From JBBKWU01 sp037969035 (GTDB lineage: Bacteria > Pseudomonadota > Alphaproteobacteria > Micavibrionales > Micavibrionaceae), in assembly GCA_037969035.1 (NCBI GenBank), contig JBBKWU010000012.1:62001-126000 (forward strand): DNA of 64,000 bases. Direction: 5' to 3'. Every line of letters begins with the position of its first letter. The first letter of the stretch is position 1. Shown here one piece after another: positions 1 through 8,142 of this stretch. The notes under the pieces are model-generated. The model searched no databases. It saw only the letters and a program-made list of their open reading frames with translations, and had not been told where the DNA came from. The position numbers and the translations under genes are program-made.

Positions 1-1290
1 GTGAGCCTTCTTCGCAATTTTGGCCGCGTTATCATAACCGATATGCGGGTTTAGGGCGGTGACAAGCATCAAGCTCTCATGGAGCAGCTTTTCTAAACGC
101 TCGTAATTAGGTTCAATGCCAATCACGCATTTATCGGTGAAGCTGTTGGCGCTATCGGCTATTAAACGCAAAGATTGCAGCACGTTATAGATTATAACCG
201 GCTTGAAGACATTGAGTTCAAAATGGCCGTTGCTGCCCGCAATAGAAACCGTTGTGTTATTGCCCATGACTTGCGCGCAAACCATCGTCAGTGCCTCGCA
301 TTGTGTTGGGTTGACCTTGCCAGGCATAATGGATGAACCAGGTTCGTTCGCGGGTAGGTTAATCTCACCAATGCCGCAACGTGGACCAGAACCAAGTAAG
401 CGTAGGTCATTAGCGATCTTCATCAAGCTGACGGCAATCGTGTTTAATGCGCCAGAAAGCTCAACCATGGCGTCATGCGCTGCTAACGCTTCGAATTTGT
501 TCTCAGCACTTGTAAATGGGAGGCCTGTGATTTTAGAAACATTTTTGGCAAAACCTTCGGCAAAACCCGCTTTTGAATTAATACCTGTGCCAACGGCTGT
601 TCCACCTTGTGCAAGCTCCATCACGCGGGGGAGGGTCGTTTTGACGCGTTCAATGCTGTATTTTACCTGCTGCGCGTAACCTGAAAACTCTTGCCCTAAA
701 GTAATAGGGGTGGCGTCTTGCAAATGCGTGCGGCCAATTTTAACGATGGATTTAAAGGCTTTGGCTTTATCATCCAGCGCTTTGTAAAGCTTTTCCAGAG
801 CAGGCAATAATTCATGGTGGATTTGCTCGCCTGCTGCGATATGCATCACAGTCGGGAAGGTGTCGTTTGAGGATTGCCCCATATTGACGTGATCATTCGG
901 GTGGACGGGAGTTTTACTGCCGCGCTCACCGCCGAGCATTTCGATGGCACGGTTCGAGATGACCTCATTCGCGTTCATGTTTGTTTGTGTGCCTGAACCT
1001 GTTTGCCAGACAACAAGCGGAAATTCATCCGCCAATGTGCCGTCAATGATTTCATCAGCGGCCTTGGTAATAGCATTACCCACAGTGTTATCCATAACGC
1101 CAAGTGCCATATTCGTCATGGCGCAGGCTTTCTTTTGCAGGCCAAGGGCGCGAACAAGGGGTGTTGGCATGATTTCGGTGCCAATCTCGAAATTCTCTAA
1201 GCTGCGCTGTGTCTGTGCGCCCCAATAACGGTCTGCGGGAACGTCGATCGCGCCGATTGAATCTGTTTCTGTGCGTGTTTTGTTGCTCAT
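1..1290 (-). CDS. fumC: Class II fumarate hydratase, 3' end beyond window
   Basis: Catalyses reversible hydration of fumarate to malate in the TCA cycle. The reverse strand reads open from an ATG at 1288-1290 to base 1, giving 430 residues without a stop, so only the last few dozen residues of a roughly 460-residue enzyme are missing. Visible family hallmarks are the N-terminal RYWGAQTQRS, the substrate-loop segment GSSIMPGKVNP, the SGSGTQTNMN-like stretch (here TGSGTQTNMN) and GRTHLQDATP. The SSIMPGKVNP signature is shared by the fumarase/aspartase superfamily. The NVFKP and TALNPHIGYD segments near the truncated end favour FumC over aspartase or argininosuccinate lyase. It is transcribed away from purK's direction of origin with a 94-base gap. 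This is the iron-free, oxygen-stable type. Confidence 0.95.
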   Translation of the reverse strand, partial: MSNKTRTETDSIGAIDVPADRYWGAQTQRSLENFEIGTEIMPTPLVRALGLQKKACAMTNMALGVMDNTVGNAITKAADEIIDGTLADEFPLVVWQTGSGTQTNMNANEVISNRAIEMLGGERGSKTPVHPNDHVNMGQSSNDTFPTVMHIAAGEQIHHELLPALEKLYKALDDKAKAFKSIVKIGRTHLQDATPITLGQEFSGYAQQVKYSIERVKTTLPRVMELAQGGTAVGTGINSKAGFAEGFAKNVSKITGLPFTSAENKFEALAAHDAMVELSGALNTIAVSLMKIANDLRLLGSGPRCGIGEINLPANEPGSSIMPGKVNPTQCEALTMVCAQVMGNNTTVSIAGSNGHFELNVFKPVIIYNVLQSLRLIADSANSFTDKCVIGIEPNYERLEKLLHESLMLVTALNPHIGYDNAAKIAKKAH

Positions 1291-1384
1291 GGTTTGAATC
1301 CTTGCCTCTGCGGTCATGATAATTGCTCTGTGGTGTTTGATTACCCGAAAAGTAACGGAGCGCATAAAAATTTCAAGCGTTTAA

Positions 1385-2452
1385 TCATTTGGCCTTGATG
1401 ATATTCACATGCCCCATTTTACGACCCGCGCGCGCTTCGGCTTTGCCGTATAGGTGGATGTGAGCGTTCGGGTTGTTTTCGTACTGCGCGAGGTTGTCGA
1501 TATCTTCGCCGATCAGGTTAATCATGGTCACATCACTGTGACGATCGGGTGCAAGCACAGGCAGACCACACACGGCGCGAACGTGGTTATCGAACTGTGA
1601 TACGGCGCAGGCATCCATTGTCCAGTGACCAGAATTGTGAGTACGCGGCGCGATTTCATTTGCGAGAACGCGCCCGTCTTTTGTTACAAATAGCTCAAGA
1701 GCCATCACACCAATAAGTTCAACAGTCTCGGCTAGTTTATGCGCCATCTCTTGTGCTTTCATGAGAAGTGCAGGATCAAGCGGTGCGGGGACGGTTGAGC
1801 TGTGTAGTATATGGTGGCGGTGTTCGTTCAGGGGCGGATCATAGGTGACAATGTTTCCGAACTGATCGCGGGCAACAATAACAGAGGTTTCGCATGCAAA
1901 ATCAATGCATTGCTCGAGTATTAAGTCATCACTGTTTAAAGACGCCGCCTTAGTGGCCAAATCATCGTTTTTACCGACGAAAACTTGCCCCTTCCCATCA
2001 TATCCGAAACGGCACGTTTTTAATATGTGGTCGCTACGGCTGGTATCTAAACCTTGTTCTGCTATAGCGCTGACGCTAGCAATATGGTGCCATTCGGCCG
2101 TTTCAATGCCTGTGTCATTCAGGAATTGTTTCTCTGACACGCGGTGCTGCGATATCTCTAAAAGCCTTTCATTAGGCCAGACAGCGACAGCATTTGAAAT
2201 GACCCGCACCGTGTCAACGGGGATATTTTCAAATTCGTAGGTACAAACATCAATCATATTTGCAAATGTGTATAACTTGGAATGGTCTTTAAATGCACCC
2301 TCAACAAATTGATCGGCGACTTGCCCTGCGGGGCTGTTTTTATCCTGACCAAAGACAACGGTCTGAATTCCGAGTTTTTGCGCCGCCATAGCACTCATAC
2401 GGCCCAATTGTCCGTCACCAAGAATACCCAGTACTTTAACTTGCTTTTCCAT
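1385..2452 (-). CDS. purK: 5-(carboxyamino)imidazole ribonucleotide synthase (PurK)
   Basis: ATP-dependent carboxylation of AIR to N5-CAIR in de novo purine synthesis. At 355 residues it has normal family length. The N-terminus carries the Rossmann-like GILGDGQLGRM motif (residues 9-19), followed by an ATP-grasp domain with YDGKGQ (about residues 149-154) and the C-terminal LANEIAPRTHNSGHWT segment that binds Mg-ATP and substrate. The product is the substrate of PurE, encoded 500 bases upstream on the same strand. Unusually, the two are separated by a small gene on the opposite strand, so they are probably not one simple transcript. The ATG start at 2450-2452 has a short AGG-type ribosome site just upstream. 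Confidence 0.95.
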   Translation of the reverse strand: MEKQVKVLGILGDGQLGRMSAMAAQKLGIQTVVFGQDKNSPAGQVADQFVEGAFKDHSKLYTFANMIDVCTYEFENIPVDTVRVISNAVAVWPNERLLEISQHRVSEKQFLNDTGIETAEWHHIASVSAIAEQGLDTSRSDHILKTCRFGYDGKGQVFVGKNDDLATKAASLNSDDLILEQCIDFACETSVIVARDQFGNIVTYDPPLNEHRHHILHSSTVPAPLDPALLMKAQEMAHKLAETVELIGVMALELFVTKDGRVLANEIAPRTHNSGHWTMDACAVSQFDNHVRAVCGLPVLAPDRHSDVTMINLIGEDIDNLAQYENNPNAHIHLYGKAEARAGRKMGHVNIIKAK

Positions 2453-2533
2453 GTGCCTAACTTTGCTGAGAAAATAGAAATAATCAAGTCAGAAAAGCTT
2501 GTGTTTGGTCATAATGAGGTGTAAATATCTGCC

Positions 2534-2926
2534 ATGGCAAACGAACCTTATATATTAAAAAGCCCTCAAGTTGGACTCGCCGCAGCTATTCTGCTTCTCG
2601 GGGCAATGATTGCGGCTCCTGGTTTAGGGGCTTATTCGGCATCCGAGAGTGATGAAAACACAATTCGTACGAAGTTTGAGGGTTTCTGTATGCGTCGTGG
2701 CGCTACCTTTGGAGAGATAAGCGCGCAAGGCGACACGTTAACTAGCACATTTTCTTTGGCCGATGTTCGTCAATGCCTTGATGAGCAGGTGGCTCACTCG
2801 TTGAACATGCAGAGTAATGCGGTTGATATGATGAGAATTGGTGGTTTGATTATGCTGTTGGGCGGAACATTGCTCATCCCATCACGTAAAGACAACGAAA
2901 ACGATCCAAAACCGCCGCGTCGTTAA
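2534..2926 (+). CDS. Small two-helix membrane protein, unknown function
   Basis: Not recognised. It encodes 130 residues with two hydrophobic segments, about residues 14-35 (rich in Ala, Leu, Gly) and about 102-120, connected by a polar loop of about 65 residues. That loop contains two cysteines, one in FCMRRGATFGE and one in VRQCLDEQ, which could form a disulfide if the loop is periplasmic. The C-terminus is basic and polar (SRKDNEND, PKPPRR). The start at 2534 is preceded by a GAGGTG-like ribosome site at a rather long distance. It lies between purK and purE but on the opposite strand, so it is convergent with purE and divergent from purK. Codon use looks like its neighbours. It is likely a real lineage-specific membrane protein, not a purine enzyme. 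Confidence 0.7.
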   Translation: MANEPYILKSPQVGLAAAILLLGAMIAAPGLGAYSASESDENTIRTKFEGFCMRRGATFGEISAQGDTLTSTFSLADVRQCLDEQVAHSLNMQSNAVDMMRIGGLIMLLGGTLLIPSRKDNENDPKPPRR

Positions 2927-2951
2927 TTTCACAATAGATAGAATGAATGAT

Positions 2952-3443
2952 TTAGAATTCAGGCGAGTCTTTGACACTGCTTGTTTGCTCTTCGCGGAAG
3001 TCGGCTAGGGCGCGTTCCAATTTTTTGTCATTGATACTTAATATAGAGGCAGCAAGCAGAGCAGCGTTCTTTGCGCCAGCTTTACCGATCGCTAATGTAC
3101 CAACAGGAATCCCACCAGGCATCTGTGCGATAGATAGGAGGCTATCCATGCCTTTGAGTGCTTTACTTTCAACAGGAACACCAAGAACGGGCAAAGTTGT
3201 CATGCTGGCAACCATTCCCGGAAGATGTGCGGCACCACCAGCACCAGCAATAATAATGCTTAGGCCACGCTCGCGCGCTGTTTTTGCATAGGCAATCATA
3301 CGGTCAGGCGTGCGGTGCGCAGAAACAATTTTAATTTCGTGCGAGATATCAAGTTGCTTCAGGATATCAATGGCGTGCTGCATCGTGTCCCAATCAGATT
3401 GAGAACCCATGATAACGCCAATAAGAGGATGAGGCTGATTCAT
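2952..3443 (-). CDS. purE: N5-CAIR mutase (PurE, class I)
   Basis: Converts N5-CAIR to CAIR in purine synthesis, working directly after PurK. The 163 residues match the usual length of class I PurE. Visible motifs are GSQSDWDTM (residues 13-21, nucleotide binding), the catalytic-histidine segment SAHRTPDRM, the GAGGAAHLPGM loop and the PV-GVPVESKAL region. The start codon at 3441-3443 overlaps the stop of the upstream DUF465 gene by one base, which implies translational coupling. The presence of PurK in the window supports the two-enzyme bacterial route and not a class II AIR carboxylase. Confidence 0.96.
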   Translation of the reverse strand: MNQPHPLIGVIMGSQSDWDTMQHAIDILKQLDISHEIKIVSAHRTPDRMIAYAKTARERGLSIIIAGAGGAAHLPGMVASMTTLPVLGVPVESKALKGMDSLLSIAQMPGGIPVGTLAIGKAGAKNAALLAASILSINDKKLERALADFREEQTSSVKDSPEF

Positions 3444-3643
3444 TATGCGATGATATCCGGTAGCAGATCACTCTCAAACTTTTGTATCATATCCTTGAGC
3501 GATAATTTACGTTTTTTCAAACGCTGCAGCTGCACGAAATCAACGGGTTGCGTTGCCATCATGCGCGTAATAATGTCGTCGAGATCTTTGTGCTCTTGCT
3601 TGAGCTCGATCACGCGTTCTCTGATTTCTTCGTCATCTTCCAT
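3443..3643 (-). CDS. DUF465 (YdcH-like) small coiled-coil protein
   Basis: A 66-residue highly charged protein with a heptad-like pattern and the family core HKDLDDIITRM...VDFVQLQRLKKRKLSLKD. It matches DUF465 proteins, short helical-hairpin proteins widespread in proteobacteria whose function is not established. In alphaproteobacteria one commonly lies immediately upstream of purE, as here. The one-base stop/start overlap with purE shows they form one transcriptional unit. An AGGG ribosome site lies about nine bases before the ATG. It has no signal peptide or membrane segment, so it is presumably cytosolic. Confidence 0.85.
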   Translation of the reverse strand: MEDDEEIRERVIELKQEHKDLDDIITRMMATQPVDFVQLQRLKKRKLSLKDMIQKFESDLLPDIIA

Positions 3644-3782
3644 AAATATACCCTGATACGCTAATTTTCAGACCATCAAGAATACCAGATAATGCTTTGT
3701 TTGGTAAGTCTTTTTTCTATAGACGTGGAGAGGCTTAATATATACTGTTGTTAAAAAGTTTTTCCAGAAGGGTGTAAGAGAT

Positions 3783-4865
3783 ATGAGCAAGAAAAGAATA
3801 GGTATATTAACAAGTGGCGGCGACTGCGCAGGACTAAACGCAATTATCAGAGCTGTTGTTCACCGTGCGCATAACATGGGCTGGGAGACATATGGTTTGT
3901 TGAATGGCACCCACGGCCTATTGAAAACACCGCCTGCTTATATGCATTTGAAACCAAATGACTTTGACGGCACGGTTATGCGTATCGGCGGCACAATTTT
4001 AGGTACAACAAATAAAGGTGACCCTTTCCACTTCCCGATGGAAGATGGCACGTTCAAAGATATGTCTGGTAAAATCATTGAGGGTTTTAAAGAGCTGGGG
4101 CTTGATGCTGTAATTGGTATCGGTGGAGACGGAAGTATGGCTATTCTCCGTAAGCTTGCACAGCAGGGCGGCATTAAAATGGTGGGTATCCCAAAAACGA
4201 TTGATAATGATTTGGGCATGACAGAAACATCTGTTGGCTTTGATACGGCTGTTGCTGTGGCAACGGAAGCGTTAGATCGCTTGCAACCAACGGCAGCAAG
4301 TCATGATCGCGTTATGATCCTCGAAGTTATGGGGCGTGATGCAGGGCATATTGCGCTGAACGCAGGTATAGCAGGTGGCGCAGACATTATTTTGATTCCT
4401 GAGGTTGATTACACGATTGAGGCACTGGCTAAAAAGATTAAGGCCGTAAAGGCTTCTGGCCGTAACTTCTCGCTCGTTGTTGTGTCTGAGGCTGTTAAAA
4501 CGCCTGATGGTAGCAGTCTTGAGATTGAGTATCAGGATGGCTCAAAGCGCTATGGTGGTATTGGTCATTATTTGAGCGATAAAATTGCCGAAGCTACAGG
4601 ATCGGAAACGCGGGTTACTGTTTTAGGCCATGTTCAGCGCGGCGCAGAGCCAACACACAGCGACCGTGTTCTTGCGGCGGCTTTCGGTGTGAAGGCTGTG
4701 GATTTAATTGCCGAAGGTAAATTTGACCGCATGGTCGCGTGGTCAAATCGCCAAGTAATTGATGTCGCGATTGAAGATGCTATTAAGGCTTATCAGCAGG
4801 TGGATTTAAATAGCGTTATGGTGCATACTGCAAGGGCACTTGGTATTTCTTTAGGAGATTCGTAA
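3783..4865 (+). CDS. pfkA: 6-phosphofructokinase, group with Gly104/Lys124 signature
   Basis: Phosphorylates fructose 6-phosphate to fructose 1,6-bisphosphate. The 360-residue protein shows the PFK family motifs GILTSGGDCAGLN (phosphoryl-donor loop), GIGGDGSMAIL, GIPKTIDNDLGMT (catalytic TIDND), EVMGRDAGHIAL and VTVLGHVQRGAEPT. At the two donor-determining positions (E. coli numbering) it has Gly104, as in ATP enzymes, and Lys124 (PKTIDND), as in PPi enzymes. The Gly/Lys combination is known from group III and trypanosomatid ATP enzymes, so ATP is the more likely donor, but this needs assay. A GAAGGG ribosome site precedes the ATG. The stop codon abuts the ATG of the PH-domain gene downstream. 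GlpX, the opposing phosphatase, is encoded 34 kb away. Confidence 0.93.
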   Translation: MSKKRIGILTSGGDCAGLNAIIRAVVHRAHNMGWETYGLLNGTHGLLKTPPAYMHLKPNDFDGTVMRIGGTILGTTNKGDPFHFPMEDGTFKDMSGKIIEGFKELGLDAVIGIGGDGSMAILRKLAQQGGIKMVGIPKTIDNDLGMTETSVGFDTAVAVATEALDRLQPTAASHDRVMILEVMGRDAGHIALNAGIAGGADIILIPEVDYTIEALAKKIKAVKASGRNFSLVVVSEAVKTPDGSSLEIEYQDGSKRYGGIGHYLSDKIAEATGSETRVTVLGHVQRGAEPTHSDRVLAAAFGVKAVDLIAEGKFDRMVAWSNRQVIDVAIEDAIKAYQQVDLNSVMVHTARALGISLGDS

Positions 4866-5429
4866 ATGTCAGCACCAGCTAAACGCTCACCATCATCCAT
4901 GCTCTATGTAAGGCAGTCTTTGGCGCCGGACGAGGAAATTGTCTATGTAGGTCAGTTTCACTGGATGTATACGCTAAAAGCAGTGTTTAGTATTTTTGTG
5001 GGCTTTGTGGGTGCTATTATGGTTCTTTATGCAGGGCACTATTTTACGGCACATTACGGTGTTGGTTTTTATGCGCAAGGCTGGGTTGGGCAAGTTCGTG
5101 AGCTTCATCCCGTTATTAAATTAGCTTGTGTCTTTACCTTTGTTTTAGGGCTTTTCCGTTTTGCGCATATGATGGTTATCAAGGCAACAACAGAGATCGC
5201 AATTACAACGTCACGTTTGGTTTATAAGCGCGGCCTTGTTGCCCGTTATGTCGGTGAAATGAGCATTGACCGTATTGAGGGCGTTAATGTCCTACAGACA
5301 ATTTTCGGCCGTATCCTCGGCTATGGCCGCGTCATGGTTCGCGGTATGGGCGTGGGTGAAGTCGTTTTGCCGCCGCTTGCAAATCCAGTGTCTTTTCGTA
5401 AAGCTATCGAAAAAGCACGCACCATATAG
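4866..5429 (+). CDS. PH-domain (bPH2/YdbS-like) membrane protein
   Basis: A 187-residue integral membrane protein with two hydrophobic segments near residues 36-58 and 82-104, then a C-terminal bacterial pleckstrin-homology-like domain. That domain contains TTEIAITTSRLVYKRG, MSIDRIEGVNVLQ, GRILGYGRVMVRG and a closing VVLPPLANPVSFRKAIE. This matches the PF03703 family, whose members sit in the inner membrane. Their molecular role is not established. The ATG directly follows the pfk stop codon with no gap, so it is cotranscribed and probably translationally coupled to the kinase. Confidence 0.85.
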   Translation: MSAPAKRSPSSMLYVRQSLAPDEEIVYVGQFHWMYTLKAVFSIFVGFVGAIMVLYAGHYFTAHYGVGFYAQGWVGQVRELHPVIKLACVFTFVLGLFRFAHMMVIKATTEIAITTSRLVYKRGLVARYVGEMSIDRIEGVNVLQTIFGRILGYGRVMVRGMGVGEVVLPPLANPVSFRKAIEKARTI

Positions 5430-5536
5430 TATTTTGCTATTTTTTAAGTTTTATTGCTGTTTTCACCATTTATTTTGTCAAAGTAAATGGCATTCGATTG
5501 AATCGTAAGCATCTTTTAATGTTTTCAAGGCAAAAT

Positions 5537-5556
5537 GTAAGGGTCTGAACCCTTAC
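5537..5556 (+). promoter_or_regulatory. Perfect hairpin immediately before the L,D-transpeptidase start
   Basis: A 7-bp perfect inverted repeat (GTAAGGG / CCCTTAC, 6-base loop) ends two bases before the ATG at 5559. The purine-rich GTAAGGG arm contains the only ribosome-site-like sequence, so folding would hide it. There is no T-run, so it is not a terminator. A role in limiting translation is inference. Initiation at the second ATG (5574) would leave the hairpin further from the start. Confidence 0.4.
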
Positions 5557-5558
5557 CA

Positions 5559-7361
5559 ATGGCTTTTACAAACATGTCAAAGAACAAAACAAAACAAAAA
5601 ACAAAAATTAAAACCCGTCTATCCCTTAAATCGATGCTTATGATCCTCGGGGTTGCGGGTGCGTTCACAATATTGCCACCTGCGGTATCGCATGCTGAAT
5701 ACGGTACTATTGTTGACGATGCTCATGTTTCGATGGGGAGCCTTGTGACAAAAGTATCTCTTCGTACGGCTCTTGGTCAAGGTAAGGTTGACGACGTTAA
5801 ATTCTATGATCGTCAAGCGATGATGGAGTTTTATAAAAATTTGGATCATGACACATTTTGGGTGCGTGGTGATGGACTGCACCCACAAACACGGGATGTT
5901 TTTGATTTATTGTCTGCGTCATGGACGCATGGTTTAAATCCTGCCAACTACCATGTTGATGAACTTCAGGATTTACTTTCTCGTGACGCCGTTACGGATA
6001 AGGCTCGTTTAGAGCTTCTCATGACTGACGCGACGGTGCGTTATATGCGCGATTTAAGCGGTATGCGTGTGAATGCGAGCAAAGTCAAAGAGGAAGCACA
6101 ATATTGGCAGCCGCAAATGGATGTTAGCGAGATCTATGCCGGTTTGGCAACAGCAAAAAATTTAAAGAAATATGTGCAATCGACGGCACCTCAGGGCGAT
6201 CTTTACAAAAAACTGCAATCAGAGTTGGTTGTATTGAGTAAAGAAAGCGGAGATTATGATTATGTGCTGCCGCTTAGTTTCGGTAAAAATCTATTTAAGC
6301 CGAACGAGAGCAGTAATACTGTAAAATCTCTACGCATTAGGTTGGGGCAGAAATATGATCCACAGCACGGTGCAGAAAATTATTATGATGATGAGCTTGC
6401 AAGTGCTGTGATGAAGGTACAAAAGCAGCACGGCCTTGAAGCTGACGGTGTTATTGGTCCGCAAACTCTGGATGTTTTGAATAACAGCCGCGAAGAGCGC
6501 ATGAAACAGATTGTCGCTAATTTGGAACGTATGCGTTGGCTAGATCGCGATCAACCAGACCGCTATATTTTGGTTAACATTGCTTCGCAGACATTGTGGG
6601 GCGTGGATAATGGCAAGGTTGCCCTTGAGATTCCTGTGATTGTAGGATCGCCAGCCCGTAAAACGGTGAGCTTTAAGACAGAAGTGCAGGGCGTGCGCTT
6701 TAACCCTGATTGGACGGTGCCGTTGAGCATTAAAATGAAAGATTTCCTGCCAAAATTACAAAAAGGTGGTCCTGATTATTTGGATTATAAGGGCATCGAA
6801 GTTATAAGCGGCTATGGTGAAAACGCCAGAACGCTGGATGCGCATGCTGTTGATTGGAATGGTATGAGCGCCCGTGAAATGAATAAATTACGCATGGTGC
6901 AATCGCCAGGAGATCATAATGCATTGGGACGTATCCGTGTTTTGATGCCAAATAAATATAATATTTACCTGCACGACACGAACCACCCTGAATTATTCAG
7001 TAAAAGCCAGCGTACGCTTAGTTCGGGCTGTATCCGTTTATCGGATCCTAAAGCTGTGGCGCGGTTTGTTCTGAATAAAAATAAGGACTGGAACGAGTCT
7101 AAGATGACAAACATCTTGTCCACAACAAAACTTACGGAAGTGAGCGCGACTGTGCGGATGCCCGTTTATATTATTTACCAGTCTGTTTGGCTAGATGAAA
7201 ACAAGCAGTTAGTCTATGGTGCCGACGTTTATAAACGCGATAAGGACTTACTCGGTGAACTCGCAGCAATGAACGGGTACTACATACCTAAGGGGGATAC
7301 CGCCCGTTATGCGGCCTCTAAAAACCTAACAGAGCTTGCATCAAATAGCGTTAACGAGTAA
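5559..7361 (+). CDS. YcbB/LdtD-type L,D-transpeptidase
   Basis: Periplasmic enzyme expected to make 3-3 cross-links in peptidoglycan. The 600-residue protein starts with a long Lys/Thr-rich leader, then a signal-peptide hydrophobic core (MLMILGVAGAFTILPP) and a likely cleavage after SHA near residue 47. It continues with the YcbB scaffold domain, a peptidoglycan-binding domain at about residues 240-305 (VMKVQKQHGLEADGVIGPQT) and a YkuD catalytic domain. The catalytic motif is YLHDTNHPELF followed by SSGCIRLSD, with nucleophile Cys491. The length and order match E. coli LdtD. The next gene is a DUF882 protein, the same pairing as ycbB-ycbK in E. coli. An LdtR-like regulator encoded at 17.9 kb is a candidate controller. 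The start could instead be the ATG at 5574. Confidence 0.92.
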   Translation: MAFTNMSKNKTKQKTKIKTRLSLKSMLMILGVAGAFTILPPAVSHAEYGTIVDDAHVSMGSLVTKVSLRTALGQGKVDDVKFYDRQAMMEFYKNLDHDTFWVRGDGLHPQTRDVFDLLSASWTHGLNPANYHVDELQDLLSRDAVTDKARLELLMTDATVRYMRDLSGMRVNASKVKEEAQYWQPQMDVSEIYAGLATAKNLKKYVQSTAPQGDLYKKLQSELVVLSKESGDYDYVLPLSFGKNLFKPNESSNTVKSLRIRLGQKYDPQHGAENYYDDELASAVMKVQKQHGLEADGVIGPQTLDVLNNSREERMKQIVANLERMRWLDRDQPDRYILVNIASQTLWGVDNGKVALEIPVIVGSPARKTVSFKTEVQGVRFNPDWTVPLSIKMKDFLPKLQKGGPDYLDYKGIEVISGYGENARTLDAHAVDWNGMSAREMNKLRMVQSPGDHNALGRIRVLMPNKYNIYLHDTNHPELFSKSQRTLSSGCIRLSDPKAVARFVLNKNKDWNESKMTNILSTTKLTEVSATVRMPVYIIYQSVWLDENKQLVYGADVYKRDKDLLGELAAMNGYYIPKGDTARYAASKNLTELASNSVNE

Positions 7362-7468
7362 ATTATCAATAACAAGGCTTTATCTAAGTCCTTTACTTTG
7401 CTAAATACAAATCTATGATATTTTACAGATTTAGTGTATGTAGTGTCTCGAACGTATGAGGAAATTTC

Positions 7469-8068
7469 ATGTGGGAAGATAAAATTAAAAATATAAGCCG
7501 CCGCGATATTATGAAGGCGGGGCTTAGCAGCTTGGTTGCCGCGCCTTTATTGGGCGCGATGTCTTCGCCTGTATCCGCCGCACGCTTTGCGATGCCGGAT
7601 GAGGGCGCATTCAAAATCGCGTTTCATAATGTGCATACTGGCGAAAGCTTTAACGGTGTTTATCGTGTAGGCAGTAAGTATATGCCTGATGCTTTTGAGC
7701 GCATTAATTATGTGCTGCGCGATTTTCGTTCAAATGAAATATTTCCGATTGACCCGCGCACGATGGATATTCTTTATACATTGCACAAAAAATCAGGATC
7801 TAAATCAAATTTTGAAATTTTGAGCGGTTACCGCTGCCCGAAAACGAATGACATGCTACGTCGTACAGGTACGGGCGTGGCCAAAAACTCATTCCACCTG
7901 ACGGGACAAGCCATTGATATTCGCTTGCCAGGCTATAGCATGAATAATCTGCATAAGATCGCACAAAATTTGCGCTCTGGTGGTGTTGGGTATTACAGAA
8001 AAAGTAACTTCGTCCATATTGATACAGGCAAGGTGCGTTTCTGGGACGATGCGGGCCGCCGCAGCTAA
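7469..8068 (+). CDS. DUF882 (YcbK-like) Tat-exported putative murein peptidase
   Basis: A 199-residue protein with a twin-arginine signal (SRRDIMKAG, residues 10-18, then a hydrophobic core ending at VSAA near 38). The mature part is a peptidase M15-like DUF882 domain. Putative Zn ligands and active-site residues are H143 and D150 in SFHLTGQAIDI and H183/D185 in FVHIDTG. An LSGYRCPKTN segment typical of the family lies at about 118-128. M15-family members cleave peptide stems of peptidoglycan. Activity for this subgroup is inferred. It follows the L,D-transpeptidase by 107 bases on the same strand, has an AGGAAA ribosome site and is followed by an intrinsic terminator. Confidence 0.9.
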   Translation: MWEDKIKNISRRDIMKAGLSSLVAAPLLGAMSSPVSAARFAMPDEGAFKIAFHNVHTGESFNGVYRVGSKYMPDAFERINYVLRDFRSNEIFPIDPRTMDILYTLHKKSGSKSNFEILSGYRCPKTNDMLRRTGTGVAKNSFHLTGQAIDIRLPGYSMNNLHKIAQNLRSGGVGYYRKSNFVHIDTGKVRFWDDAGRRS

Positions 8069-8098
8069 TTGTTTTACATATATTAATGAGTGTTGTAT

Positions 8099-8132
8099 AA
8101 TATCCACTGTATAGACGGTGGATATTTTTTTA
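8099..8132 (+). terminator. Rho-independent terminator after the DUF882 gene
   Basis: A 9-bp perfect stem (AATATCCAC at 8099-8107 with GTGGATATT at 8118-8126) is followed by a T-run to about 8131. It closes the transpeptidase/DUF882 unit. The next gene starts only 11 bases later, so it must use its own promoter or read-through. Confidence 0.8.
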
Positions 8133-8142
8133 TGGGTGTATT

